DNA of 19,889 nucleotides from an uncultured Bacteroidales bacterium (GTDB taxonomy: Bacteria > Bacteroidota > Bacteroidia > Bacteroidales > Bacteroidaceae): contig CADCOX010000109.1 of NCBI GenBank assembly GCA_902803195.1, positions 1 through 19,889 on the forward strand. The letters run 5' to 3'. The notes beneath the pieces were generated by a model. The model saw only the letters and a program-made list of their open reading frames with translations. It did no database searches and was not told where the DNA came from. The position numbers were made by a program, and so were the translations under genes. Shown piece by piece: positions 1-6,696 of the stretch. Numbering within the stretch: position 1 is the stretch's first letter; each line of letters opens with the position of its first letter.

Positions 1-1976
1 AAACCATAGATGGTGGCAGCATCAAGCTGATCTTGATAGGCCTGGTTCTCGTAGGTACGCTTCTCAGTAAGAGCCCAACCGGCACCTTCGCGATAGCCTT
101 CGAGCCACCAACCGTCGAGGACGCTGAGGTTGACAACACCGTTCATGAGGGCCTTCTCACCACTGGTACCACTGGCTTCGAGAGGACGCGTCGGGGTGTT
201 CATCCAGATATCTACGCCAGAGATTAGGCGACGAGCGAGTTGCATATCGTAGTTCTCAAGGAAGATAATCTTACCGAGGAACTCTGGACGCTGAGAGATC
301 TCGTAGATCTTCTTGATCAGTCCCTGACCTGCGCCATCAGCGGGGTGAGCTTTACCAGTGTAAAGGAACTGAACAGGGTAGTTGGGATTGTTGACAATCT
401 TCTCGAGGCGTTCGAGGTCCGTGAAGAGGAGGTGGGCACGCTTGTAAGTAGCGAAGCGACGGCCGAAACCAATGAGCAAGGCATTGGGGTTGATCTTGTC
501 CATGAGGGAGACGACACGACTGGGATCGCCCTGATTCTTAAGCCATGAGTCGCGGAACTGCTCGCGGATATAGTCGACAAGCTTGGTCTTGAGCTGCATG
601 CGGGTCTTCCAGATCTCAGCATCGGGTACGTTGTAGATAGCATGCCAAATCTGCTCGTTGCTCTGGTCTGCGAGGTGTGATGCATCGAAATACTTTGCAT
701 AGAGTTTACGCCACTCGTGGGCACACCATGTCGGGAAGTGCACACCATTGGTGACATAACCCACATGACTCTCTTCGGGGAAATAACCGCGCCAGATATT
801 CTGGAACATCTTCTTGGAGACCTCACCGTGAAGCCAGCTGACGCCGTTAACCTCCTGACAGGTGTTGCAAGCGAAGGTGCTCATGCAGAACTTCTCACCG
901 TGATCGTCGGGGTTTTGACGTCCCATGCCGATAAACTCGTCCCACGAGATGCCGAGCATCTGGGGATAGCCACTCATGTACTTACCAAAGAGACCTTCGT
1001 CGAAGTAGTCGTGGCCAGCGGGAACGGGCGTATGGACAGTATAAAGAGAAGAAGCGCGCACTAGTTCGAGTGCCTGATTGAAGGTGAGACCTTCGTTGAC
1101 ATAGTCAACAAGACGCTGAACGTTGCAGAGAGCAGCATGCCCCTCGTTGCAGTGGTAGATGTCCTTCTTTATACCCAATTTCTTGAGCAAGAGAACGCCA
1201 CCGATGCCGAGCAAAATCTCCTGCTTGAGGCGGTTCTCCCAGTCACCGCCATAGAGCGTGTGGGTGATGGGACGGTCATACTCAGAGTTGAGATCGTTGT
1301 CAGTATCGAGCAGGTAGAGCTTGACTCGGCCTACATTGACACGCCAGACATAGGCGTGAACTTGATAGTTCATGTAGGGAACATCAATGACGATGGGTTT
1401 GCCATCCTTGTCCATCTGCTGTTCGATGGGGAGGCTGCCGAAATTCTGAGCCTCATAGTTGGCAATCTGCTGACCATCCATCGAGAGGGTCTGGGTGAAA
1501 TAGCCGAAGCGATAGAGGAAGCCTACAGCTACCATGTCGACATTGGAGTCGGATGCTTCTTTGATATAATCGCCTGCGAGGATACCAAGACCACCTGAGT
1601 AAATCTTGAGTACCTGATTGAGGCCATACTCCATACAGAGATAAGCTACGCTGGCACGATCCTTACGAGGCTGGACATCCATGTAGTCGCGGAACTCCTT
1701 GTAGGTGTCGTTCATGCGTTTGAGAATGTCCTTGTCCTTAGCGAGTTCCGAGAGTTTCTCGTAGCTGAGACGTTCGAGCATGAGCACGGGATTCTGACCG
1801 CACTCCTCATAGAGGACGGGGTCGAGGTGCGTGAAGAGGCTACGAGCGCTGTGATTCCAAGCCCACCACATATTATGGGCTAATTCCTCCAGCTTGTTGA
1901 GTTCCTCGGGGATGCTGCTTTTGACGACCATAGGGCGCCAGACAGCCTCGTTGGCGTTGCTTGATTTGATTTTCAT
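1..1976 (-). CDS. glgP: Alpha-glucan (glycogen) phosphorylase, short form, C-terminus cut by window edge
   Basis: Cytoplasmic GT35 enzyme releasing glucose-1-phosphate from glycogen or maltodextrin by phosphorolysis, using PLP as cofactor. The reading frame opens at ATG 1976 and stays open to the left edge, giving 658 codons; the usual length of this short-form family is about 850 residues, so roughly 200 C-terminal residues lie outside. The N-terminus reads MKIKSSNANEAVWRP. The phosphorylase signature EASGTSGEKALMNG is present, and the lysine at about residue 608 (codon 153-155) is the expected PLP Schiff-base lysine. Other family blocks are YLCMEYGLNQ, GGLGILAGDYIKEASD and IYHCNEGHAA. It starts 64 bases after the stop of the glycogen synthase on the same strand, and I see no promoter or terminator in between, so the two are probably co-transcribed. 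The family call is firm; the preferred glucan length cannot be read from sequence. Confidence 0.95.
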   Translation of the reverse strand, partial: MKIKSSNANEAVWRPMVVKSSIPEELNKLEELAHNMWWAWNHSARSLFTHLDPVLYEECGQNPVLMLERLSYEKLSELAKDKDILKRMNDTYKEFRDYMDVQPRKDRASVAYLCMEYGLNQVLKIYSGGLGILAGDYIKEASDSNVDMVAVGFLYRFGYFTQTLSMDGQQIANYEAQNFGSLPIEQQMDKDGKPIVIDVPYMNYQVHAYVWRVNVGRVKLYLLDTDNDLNSEYDRPITHTLYGGDWENRLKQEILLGIGGVLLLKKLGIKKDIYHCNEGHAALCNVQRLVDYVNEGLTFNQALELVRASSLYTVHTPVPAGHDYFDEGLFGKYMSGYPQMLGISWDEFIGMGRQNPDDHGEKFCMSTFACNTCQEVNGVSWLHGEVSKKMFQNIWRGYFPEESHVGYVTNGVHFPTWCAHEWRKLYAKYFDASHLADQSNEQIWHAIYNVPDAEIWKTRMQLKTKLVDYIREQFRDSWLKNQGDPSRVVSLMDKINPNALLIGFGRRFATYKRAHLLFTDLERLEKIVNNPNYPVQFLYTGKAHPADGAGQGLIKKIYEISQRPEFLGKIIFLENYDMQLARRLISGVDIWMNTPTRPLEASGTSGEKALMNGVVNLSVLDGWWLEGYREGAGWALTEKRTYENQAYQDQLDAATIYG

Positions 1977-2040
1977 AATGTTATAAGTGAATGTAGGTGT
2001 GATGAAACAATAAAAAGTGACGAAATAGAAGAGCTATGGC

Positions 2041-3774
2041 TCAAGCCTTCATTCTGGCCGCTGCACGGCGTAGGGCGAAGTCATAAGCCTTATAGTAATA
2101 GGCGATGAAATACTTCCACTGGGCCTTGGCTGCAAGAGAGGCTGCCGCCTTGCGTGCGAACGTGACCTCGTGGTCATTGAGTTTGGAGAAACCGATGATC
2201 TCATCGCGAATGCGGTCTGAGACTTCATTGTAATTATAGTCGGAACGTTTTACGACCTCAACGCCATCGGTATCGAGATAGCAGGGTATAGCGTCTTCGA
2301 TGCGCCCGTTGGCAGCCTTCATGGCTTGGCCTGAGGTTTTCGATATAGCCTTCTTGCTCTCGGATGCCTTTTGGTCGTTAGCCCAGAGTCCAAAGCCAGC
2401 GAGTGTTGTCGTGATGCAAGGCACTTTGAAGGCAACGCTCTCAAGAGGGGTATAGCCCCAAGGCTCGTAGTAGGAGGGATAGATGGTAAGGTCAAGACCG
2501 AGAAGGAGATCGTAGTAATGGAGATTGAAGATACCGTCGGCACCATCGAGGTAGCACGGCACGAACATGATCTTCAGCCGACTGCTTTCACGATTAGTGA
2601 TGCCCCATCGATGCAGGGTCTGCGTGACCATATCAGCTCCAGGCTCATATAGATTATGGGTGATGAATGGCTCAGGAAGAGGCGAGGAACGGAAATTTTT
2701 CAATCGCTCTTGGAGGTCGCGTCGAGGACCGGACTGCCATGCCGGAACCTCAACGAGTGCCAGTACTTGGCGCTCAAGGCGACTATCGTGAAGAGCACGG
2801 CAAAGAGCCTCGAGATAGACGTCAATGCCCTTGTTCTTCCATTCATAGCGACCGCTAGTGGAGACGATGAGGGTGTCATCCGTGAGCGATGTTCCCATTA
2901 ACGCATTAGCCACTTCAAGTATGCGGCGACGTGCTTTGCGACGACGGTTGACGAAAGTAACACCCTTGGGAACAAAATCAAGTTCAAAGCCATTTGGCAA
3001 TACAACATCGGGTTGCTTGTCGAGCAGTTCGAGGCACTCATTGGCTGTGACATCGCTCACCGTAGTGAAGCAGTCTACATGATGAGCCGTCTGACGCTCG
3101 ATGCTATGCTTCGACTGAACATTGAGTTCTTCTGCCATTTGGTTGCCATTATAGGCAAAGAGATAGTCATAAAGCGGCTTTCCATTTCCGGCAATGCTGC
3201 GACCTATGGTCGTGGCATGGGTAGTGAAGATGGTGGCGATAGCAGGCACGAACTTGTGGATATAAAGAGCTCCAAGCCCAGTCATCCATTCGTGAGCCTG
3301 ATAGACCACGCGCTTCGATTCATCGAGGAAATGGTTGTAGAAACTCTCAACTACACGACCTGCAGCATAACTGAACATTGACGCCTCATCGTAGTCGCCA
3401 TAAGCATGAAGACTATCTACTTGGAAATCATTCCAAAGAGCACCATAGATATCGTTCTTTTTAGCGAAGAAGGGTTGGAAGTCAACCAGAACGACTACAG
3501 GCCGACCTGGAATCTGCCAACGTCCGATGCGGATGGGCAGACCTTCAGAACAAGCAAGTTTCCGCCAATCGGCCCACAAGGAACGATCCTCTACAAAAAG
3601 AGGGTTCTCCTTCTCCAACCAAAAATCGGGACCTATGAAGATGAGACGATCGGGCATCGCATCTTGGAGCGTCTTCGCACGCGTTGAAAGGACGGTATAA
3701 ATTCCGCCTACTTTATTACAGACTTCCCAACTGGATTCAAAAACATAGTCGGGAAGGAGGTTATCTTGACTCAT
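2041..3774 (-). CDS. Glycogen synthase, GT3-like (eukaryotic-type)
   Basis: Retaining glycosyltransferase that elongates alpha-1,4-glucan from a nucleotide-glucose donor. At 577 residues it begins with the GT3 block FESSWEVCNKVGGIYTVLST (residues 12-31). The C-terminal Rossmann lobe holds SGRYEWKNKG (307-316) and YEPWGYTPLESVAF (436-449), whose Glu437 and Glu445 form the E-x7-E pair of eukaryotic glycogen synthases, followed by ITTTLAGFG. It therefore resembles yeast and animal GT3 enzymes more than bacterial GlgA (GT5). The donor (UDP- or ADP-glucose) is not evident from sequence. The long phospho-regulated tails of eukaryotic homologues are absent. Start is ATG 3774, the first Met, with AAGG shortly upstream and a good promoter at 3815-3845. 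First gene of the operon leading into the phosphorylase. Confidence 0.93.
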   Translation of the reverse strand: MSQDNLLPDYVFESSWEVCNKVGGIYTVLSTRAKTLQDAMPDRLIFIGPDFWLEKENPLFVEDRSLWADWRKLACSEGLPIRIGRWQIPGRPVVVLVDFQPFFAKKNDIYGALWNDFQVDSLHAYGDYDEASMFSYAAGRVVESFYNHFLDESKRVVYQAHEWMTGLGALYIHKFVPAIATIFTTHATTIGRSIAGNGKPLYDYLFAYNGNQMAEELNVQSKHSIERQTAHHVDCFTTVSDVTANECLELLDKQPDVVLPNGFELDFVPKGVTFVNRRRKARRRILEVANALMGTSLTDDTLIVSTSGRYEWKNKGIDVYLEALCRALHDSRLERQVLALVEVPAWQSGPRRDLQERLKNFRSSPLPEPFITHNLYEPGADMVTQTLHRWGITNRESSRLKIMFVPCYLDGADGIFNLHYYDLLLGLDLTIYPSYYEPWGYTPLESVAFKVPCITTTLAGFGLWANDQKASESKKAISKTSGQAMKAANGRIEDAIPCYLDTDGVEVVKRSDYNYNEVSDRIRDEIIGFSKLNDHEVTFARKAAASLAAKAQWKYFIAYYYKAYDFALRRAAARMKA

Positions 3775-3814
3775 TTACCTTAACGGTTTACCTATTTATG
3801 CTCTAAATCGGGTG

Positions 3815-3845
3815 CAAAAGTACAACTTTTCTTGCATTTAACCAA
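3815..3845 (-). promoter_or_regulatory. Bacteroidetes-type promoter for the glycogen operon
   Basis: Reading the minus strand, the -7 box is TACTTTTG (3815-3822), matching TAnnTTTG, with TTGG (3842-3845) 19 bp upstream as a -33-like box. Predicted start of transcription is near 3811, giving a leader of about 37 nt before ATG 3774. The promoter is back to back with the one serving the plus-strand gene at 3918. Confidence 0.7.
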
Positions 3846-3863
3846 CTTTTAAGCCTAAATTCG

Positions 3864-3893
3864 TTGGAAAGTCAGCATTTAGTTGTACATTTG
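3864..3893 (+). promoter_or_regulatory. Bacteroidetes-type promoter for the small secreted protein gene
   Basis: The -7 box is TACATTTG (3886-3893) and a TTGG (3864-3867) lies 18 bp upstream. The predicted transcript starts near 3898, about 20 nt before the chosen start codon at 3918. This makes the TTG at 3864 an implausible start, because it sits inside the promoter. Confidence 0.65.
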
Positions 3894-3903
3894 CGACGTA
3901 AAA

Positions 3904-3921
3904 ATGAAACTTGTGACATGA
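3904..3921 (+). other. Five-codon leader ORF overlapping the downstream start (ATGA)
   Basis: ATG 3904 opens MKLVT followed by TGA at 3919-3921. That stop overlaps the ATG at 3918 as ATGA, the arrangement used in termination-reinitiation coupling. It would be the first AUG of the predicted short mRNA leader. It may be chance; nothing else supports translation. Confidence 0.25.
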
Positions 3922-4346
3922 AACATCGATTATTCGTCACACTTTTGCTCTCCTTAGTAAGCCTGAACGCTCTTCGTTCGGGTGAGCCTTTTCGTGGACG
4001 TTTTGTTGCGCAGGACTTGGACATCAAGATGGTCCTAGACCTCTACAACGAGAGCATCGAAGTACCGGGGTTGGAGATGTTCGGTCTTCTGAATGGTTAT
4101 TTGAAAGGAAAGGACCTCTACTGCACATGGTATGTCTCGACCATCAGACAATGTGATGATAAGAAAGCGGTCGTTCACTTCTCGAACGACTTCGGTTCTG
4201 AGACACAACCTGTTGAGCTCTCATGGGAGACGGACTCTGTGCTGACGATGCGCGAGGTGAACGGAGCGGTATTGAAGAAAGTGGTAGGCAAGAAATTGGT
4301 GAAACTGCCTACGACGTTCAAGTTCAAGCGTGAATTAAGCGAATAG
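3918..4346 (+). CDS. Small secreted protein of unknown function (142 aa)
   Basis: I do not recognise the family. The start at ATG 3918 is chosen because it gives a clean signal peptide: MKHR, then a hydrophobic run FVTLLLSLVSLNAL ending near residue 19. The upstream TTG lies in the promoter. There is no lipobox cysteine, so a periplasmic or exported soluble protein is likely. The mature part alternates short hydrophobic and charged stretches (for example VVHFSNDFGS and PVELSWETDSVLTMREVNG), suggesting a small beta-rich domain, perhaps a lipocalin- or NTF2-like barrel, but that is only an impression. It contains two cysteines. It is transcribed divergently from the glycogen operon, with promoters 70 bp apart, so shared regulation is possible. 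Confidence 0.7.
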   Translation: MKHRLFVTLLLSLVSLNALRSGEPFRGRFVAQDLDIKMVLDLYNESIEVPGLEMFGLLNGYLKGKDLYCTWYVSTIRQCDDKKAVVHFSNDFGSETQPVELSWETDSVLTMREVNGAVLKKVVGKKLVKLPTTFKFKRELSE

Positions 4347-4416
4347 ACACTTGTGAAATAAACAAGTATATCGTTCCCAGAAAGGGACAGCTCCCCTACT
4401 CTATTCATATAATAAA

Positions 4417-4448
4417 CAAAAATAGCGCCCTCTGTAGTAGAGGACGCT
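4417..4448 (-). terminator. Rho-independent terminator of the antiporter gene
   Basis: On the minus strand AGCGTCCTCT (4439-4448) pairs with AGAGGGCGCT (4424-4433), 10 bp with one G-U, around a 5-nt loop, and is followed by ATTTTTG. It lies 20 bases past the antiporter stop. On the plus strand the same stem is preceded by A residues and lacks a U tract, so it should terminate mainly leftward transcription. Confidence 0.8.
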
Positions 4449-4468
4449 AAGATAGGTGGTGACACAGA

Positions 4469-5431
4469 TTAGAGTTGACTAATCAAATAAGCTATGTAGC
4501 CCACATAAGCCAGCACAAGGACGGCACCTTCGAGGCGGACTACACGGTGGCTAGTACGTGAGAAGAGCCAAAACAGCACATTCGCCAAGAGGAGCATTGC
4601 GAAATCGGTCCACGCGATGCCTTCGACTGGTAATGGAGTGACACAAGCACAGGCGCCCAGAATCCAAAAGATGTTGAAGAGATTACTGCCAACGACATTC
4701 CCGATGGCCATCGCACTTTGTCCCTTACGCGCAGCTATCACGCTAGTGGCTAATTCAGGGAGCGAAGTACCACCTGCCACCAAGGTCAAACCGATGACCG
4801 CTTCGCTGACACCGAGGCTGCGTGCAATCTCCGAAGCGCCATGAACGAAGAGTTCACCGCCACCAATCAAAGCTGCTATGCCCAAAATGATGTAGAGCAA
4901 GATTTTCCACATCGGCATCTGTGGATCTGCGGTGGACGGTTCTTCTACAGATTTGTCACCTTTAGCCAACGAGAAAGTGTATGCCATGAATATAACGAAG
5001 AAACCCAGAAGTGCTACGCCATCTCCCCGCGAGAGAACGCTCGACGTCGTGGAGCCATTCATGATTGCATCAAGAGCCAAAGCGGGCAAGACTATTGAGG
5101 CCAAAAGCGACAGAGGGATATCTTTTGACACCGTCGACCGAGAGACGACTATCGGACACATCAGCGCCGAACATCCCACAATCATCAGCGTGTTGAAGAG
5201 ATTGCTACCGACAATGTTGCCCACAGCCATTCCCGGTGCATGATTGATACTCGACAACAGACTGACGACAAACTCAGGCAACGAAGTACCAAACGCGACT
5301 ATTGTCAGGCCTATGACCATCTCTGGAATCTGAAAACGACGTGCAAGGCCAACCGAGCCATCAGTCAACTTGTCTGCACCAACGAGAACGAGAGCTGCAC
5401 CAAGGATGGTAATAATAATATTAATAAACAT
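4469..5431 (-). CDS. Calcium/sodium antiporter, CaCA family (YrbG-like)
   Basis: Inner-membrane cation exchanger of 320 residues, the normal size for bacterial YrbG-type proteins. It shows the two inverted alpha-repeats typical of the Na+/Ca2+ exchanger superfamily: GLTIVAFGTSLPE (41-53) with GNIVGSNLFN (71-80), and GLTLVAGGTSLPE (214-226) with GNVVGSNLFN (244-253). The acidic residue closing each GTSLPE motif is the expected ion ligand. About ten hydrophobic helices are visible, with a charged cytoplasmic loop near residues 157-172 (KGDKSVEEPSTADP). Start ATG 5431 has AGGAAG three bases upstream, an unusually good ribosome binding site for this phylum. It is monocistronic by context: divergent neighbour on one side, terminator at 4417-4448 on the other. 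No clear TAnnTTTG box was found upstream. Ion specificity is inferred from the family only. Confidence 0.93.
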   Translation of the reverse strand: MFINIIITILGAALVLVGADKLTDGSVGLARRFQIPEMVIGLTIVAFGTSLPEFVVSLLSSINHAPGMAVGNIVGSNLFNTLMIVGCSALMCPIVVSRSTVSKDIPLSLLASIVLPALALDAIMNGSTTSSVLSRGDGVALLGFFVIFMAYTFSLAKGDKSVEEPSTADPQMPMWKILLYIILGIAALIGGGELFVHGASEIARSLGVSEAVIGLTLVAGGTSLPELATSVIAARKGQSAMAIGNVVGSNLFNIFWILGACACVTPLPVEGIAWTDFAMLLLANVLFWLFSRTSHRVVRLEGAVLVLAYVGYIAYLISQL

Positions 5432-5488
5432 TTTCTTCCTAATCTGAAAATAAATTAACGAAATAAGATAACGAACCGTTTTTTTTCA

Positions 5489-5496
5489 TAACTTTG
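5489..5496 (+). promoter_or_regulatory. -7 promoter box of the four-cysteine small protein gene
   Basis: TAACTTTG matches TAnnTTTG and lies 26 bases upstream of ATG 5523. No convincing TTTG was found at the -33 distance; an eight-T run (5480-5487) lies just upstream. The presence of this box is a main reason to call the small ORF at 5523 a real gene. Confidence 0.55.
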
Positions 5497-5522
5497 CAGT
5501 CAAATACAATCGAAACGAACCA

Positions 5523-5735
5523 ATGGCTGGAAAAAATAAAGACAACGAATTCGTTCAATGCATAAGATGTCGCAACGGCAAGTTTATGCAATGGCTTGAG
5601 AATCCAATAATTGCGTATTGCGAGCACTTTAACGAGCGCCAAGTAGCCGAGGCTAGACGTATCTGCAGGTCGTTCACAGAATCGGGTATTGAGAATCCTG
5701 AAATAGAGCATTTTGACCACTATGACAGGAAATAA
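5523..5735 (+). CDS. Small four-cysteine protein, function unknown (70 aa)
   Basis: I do not recognise the family. The 70 residues (MAGKNKDNEFVQCIRC...) contain Cys13, Cys16, Cys33 and Cys48 plus His35 (CIRC, YCEH, RRICRSF), a spacing that could hold one zinc ion or an Fe-S cluster. The middle is ordered-looking (GKFMQWLENPIIAYC), then a charged helix (FNERQVAEARRICRSF), then an acidic, histidine-containing tail (EIEHFDHYDRK). No signal peptide or membrane segment is present, so it should be cytoplasmic. It has its own -7 box at 5489 and ends 13 bases before the convergent stop of the hydrolase gene. A coding call is favoured by the promoter, the patterned cysteines and sensible composition; DNA/RNA binding or metal handling is only speculation. 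Confidence 0.65.
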   Translation: MAGKNKDNEFVQCIRCRNGKFMQWLENPIIAYCEHFNERQVAEARRICRSFTESGIENPEIEHFDHYDRK

Positions 5736-5748
5736 GTACAAACAAAGC

Positions 5749-6555
5749 CTAAGGCTCTAACGTATAACACTCGCTGGGCATTCGGCGCCTGAGCACATCG
5801 ACTTTGAAATCGACACCCGGTACAATGCCGTAGCTGCGCAAGATGGAATCGACCGTCTTGCGGGCCAGTTCGGGATGGTTGTTCTCCTCGCTGAGGTGGC
5901 ACAGCCAAACGTGACGGAGCGCAGGACTTGAAGAATTAGCCAATAACTCGCCAGCCTCGCGATTGCTCAAGTGACCTGTCGGACCGCTGATGCGACCTTT
6001 CAAGTGAGCAGGATAAGGACCAGCCATCAGCATTTCCGTGTCGTGATTGCTTTCAAGCACAAGGTAGTTTGCCTCAGAGACTTCCTCCTTCACACGCTCT
6101 GTGACGTGGCCGATGTCGGTGATTAAACAGAACCGCACGCCACCAGCTTCGACACGATAGCCCACACAATCATTACTGTCGTGCGGAATGCCAAAAGGCG
6201 TGATGTGCAGATCGCCTATTTCCAAAGGAACATCCTTTTCGAGATAAGCGCAATGCTCTGCTTGCAGACGGGGCGACACACAATAGTTGCGGGAGATGCC
6301 TTCGTGTACTTCCTGTGTCGTGTAAATGGGAATGCCATATTCTGCAGCCAACTTGCCAACAGCCTTGATATGATCGGCGTGGTCGTGTGTGACGAGGACG
6401 GCTTGGATATGGCTGAACGAGAGGCCAAAGGCCTGAAAATGACGCTTCAATGTTCGTATGCCCAAACCTGCGTCAATCAGAATTCCTGTGGTCTCGGTCG
6501 ACAAATAATAGCAGTTGCCGCTGCTACCACTGCCCAAGCACATGAATGTCAGCAT
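5749..6555 (-). CDS. MBL-fold metallo-hydrolase, YycJ/WalJ type
   Basis: Cytoplasmic metallo-beta-lactamase-fold hydrolase of 268 residues. Visible motifs are CLGSGSSGNCYY (6-17), ILIDAG (25-30), the dinuclear metal site THDHADH (56-62), LITDIGH, VLESNHD, GPTGHLSN and WLCHLSEENNH. The N-terminal LGSGSSGN block plus the late HLSEENN block are typical of the YycJ/WalJ subgroup rather than RNase Z or glyoxalase II. In Firmicutes members of this subgroup act as DNA exonucleases linked to repair or to the WalRK locus; no WalRK genes occur here, so only the hydrolase fold is claimed. Start is ATG 6555, with a TAACTTTG box about 25 bases upstream. The stop codon sits inside a small inverted repeat (AGCC-TTA-GGCT) followed by TTGTTTG on the minus strand, which may be a weak terminator. 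Confidence 0.9.
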   Translation of the reverse strand: MLTFMCLGSGSSGNCYYLSTETTGILIDAGLGIRTLKRHFQAFGLSFSHIQAVLVTHDHADHIKAVGKLAAEYGIPIYTTQEVHEGISRNYCVSPRLQAEHCAYLEKDVPLEIGDLHITPFGIPHDSNDCVGYRVEAGGVRFCLITDIGHVTERVKEEVSEANYLVLESNHDTEMLMAGPYPAHLKGRISGPTGHLSNREAGELLANSSSPALRHVWLCHLSEENNHPELARKTVDSILRSYGIVPGVDFKVDVLRRRMPSECYTLEP

Positions 6556-6579
6556 AGCTTTTTATTATTAATTCCGCGG

Positions 6580-6587
6580 CAAAGTTA
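6580..6587 (-). promoter_or_regulatory. -7 promoter box of the MBL-fold hydrolase gene
   Basis: Minus-strand TAACTTTG matches TAnnTTTG, predicting a start near 6576 and a leader of about 21 nt. No good -33 box is seen at the usual distance. It suggests the hydrolase is transcribed separately from the operon that ends with the gene at 6697. Confidence 0.55.
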
Positions 6588-6670
6588 ATGATTTTTTAAA
6601 TAAGATGTTCTTCCCGACGTATATTTTTTGGTCTTTTTACGATATGGTTACAGAAATAAAGGAGCTTTGA

Positions 6671-6686
6671 CGTATCTCGAGACACG
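6671..6686. repeat. 16-bp near-perfect palindrome downstream of the TamL-like gene
   Basis: The 16 bases are centred on TCTCGAGA. Arms are complementary apart from one A-C position, which becomes a G-U pair in minus-strand RNA. It begins 11 bases past the stop codon at 6697. It is not followed by a strong U run, so it is a weak terminator candidate or an operator-like site; no function is claimed. Confidence 0.35.
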
Positions 6687-6696
6687 CAAAACTTCA

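Noticed and set aside
4349..4367. 6-bp hairpin ACTTGT/ACAAGT after the secreted protein gene
   Set aside because: It is not followed by a U tract and is too weak to call a terminator.
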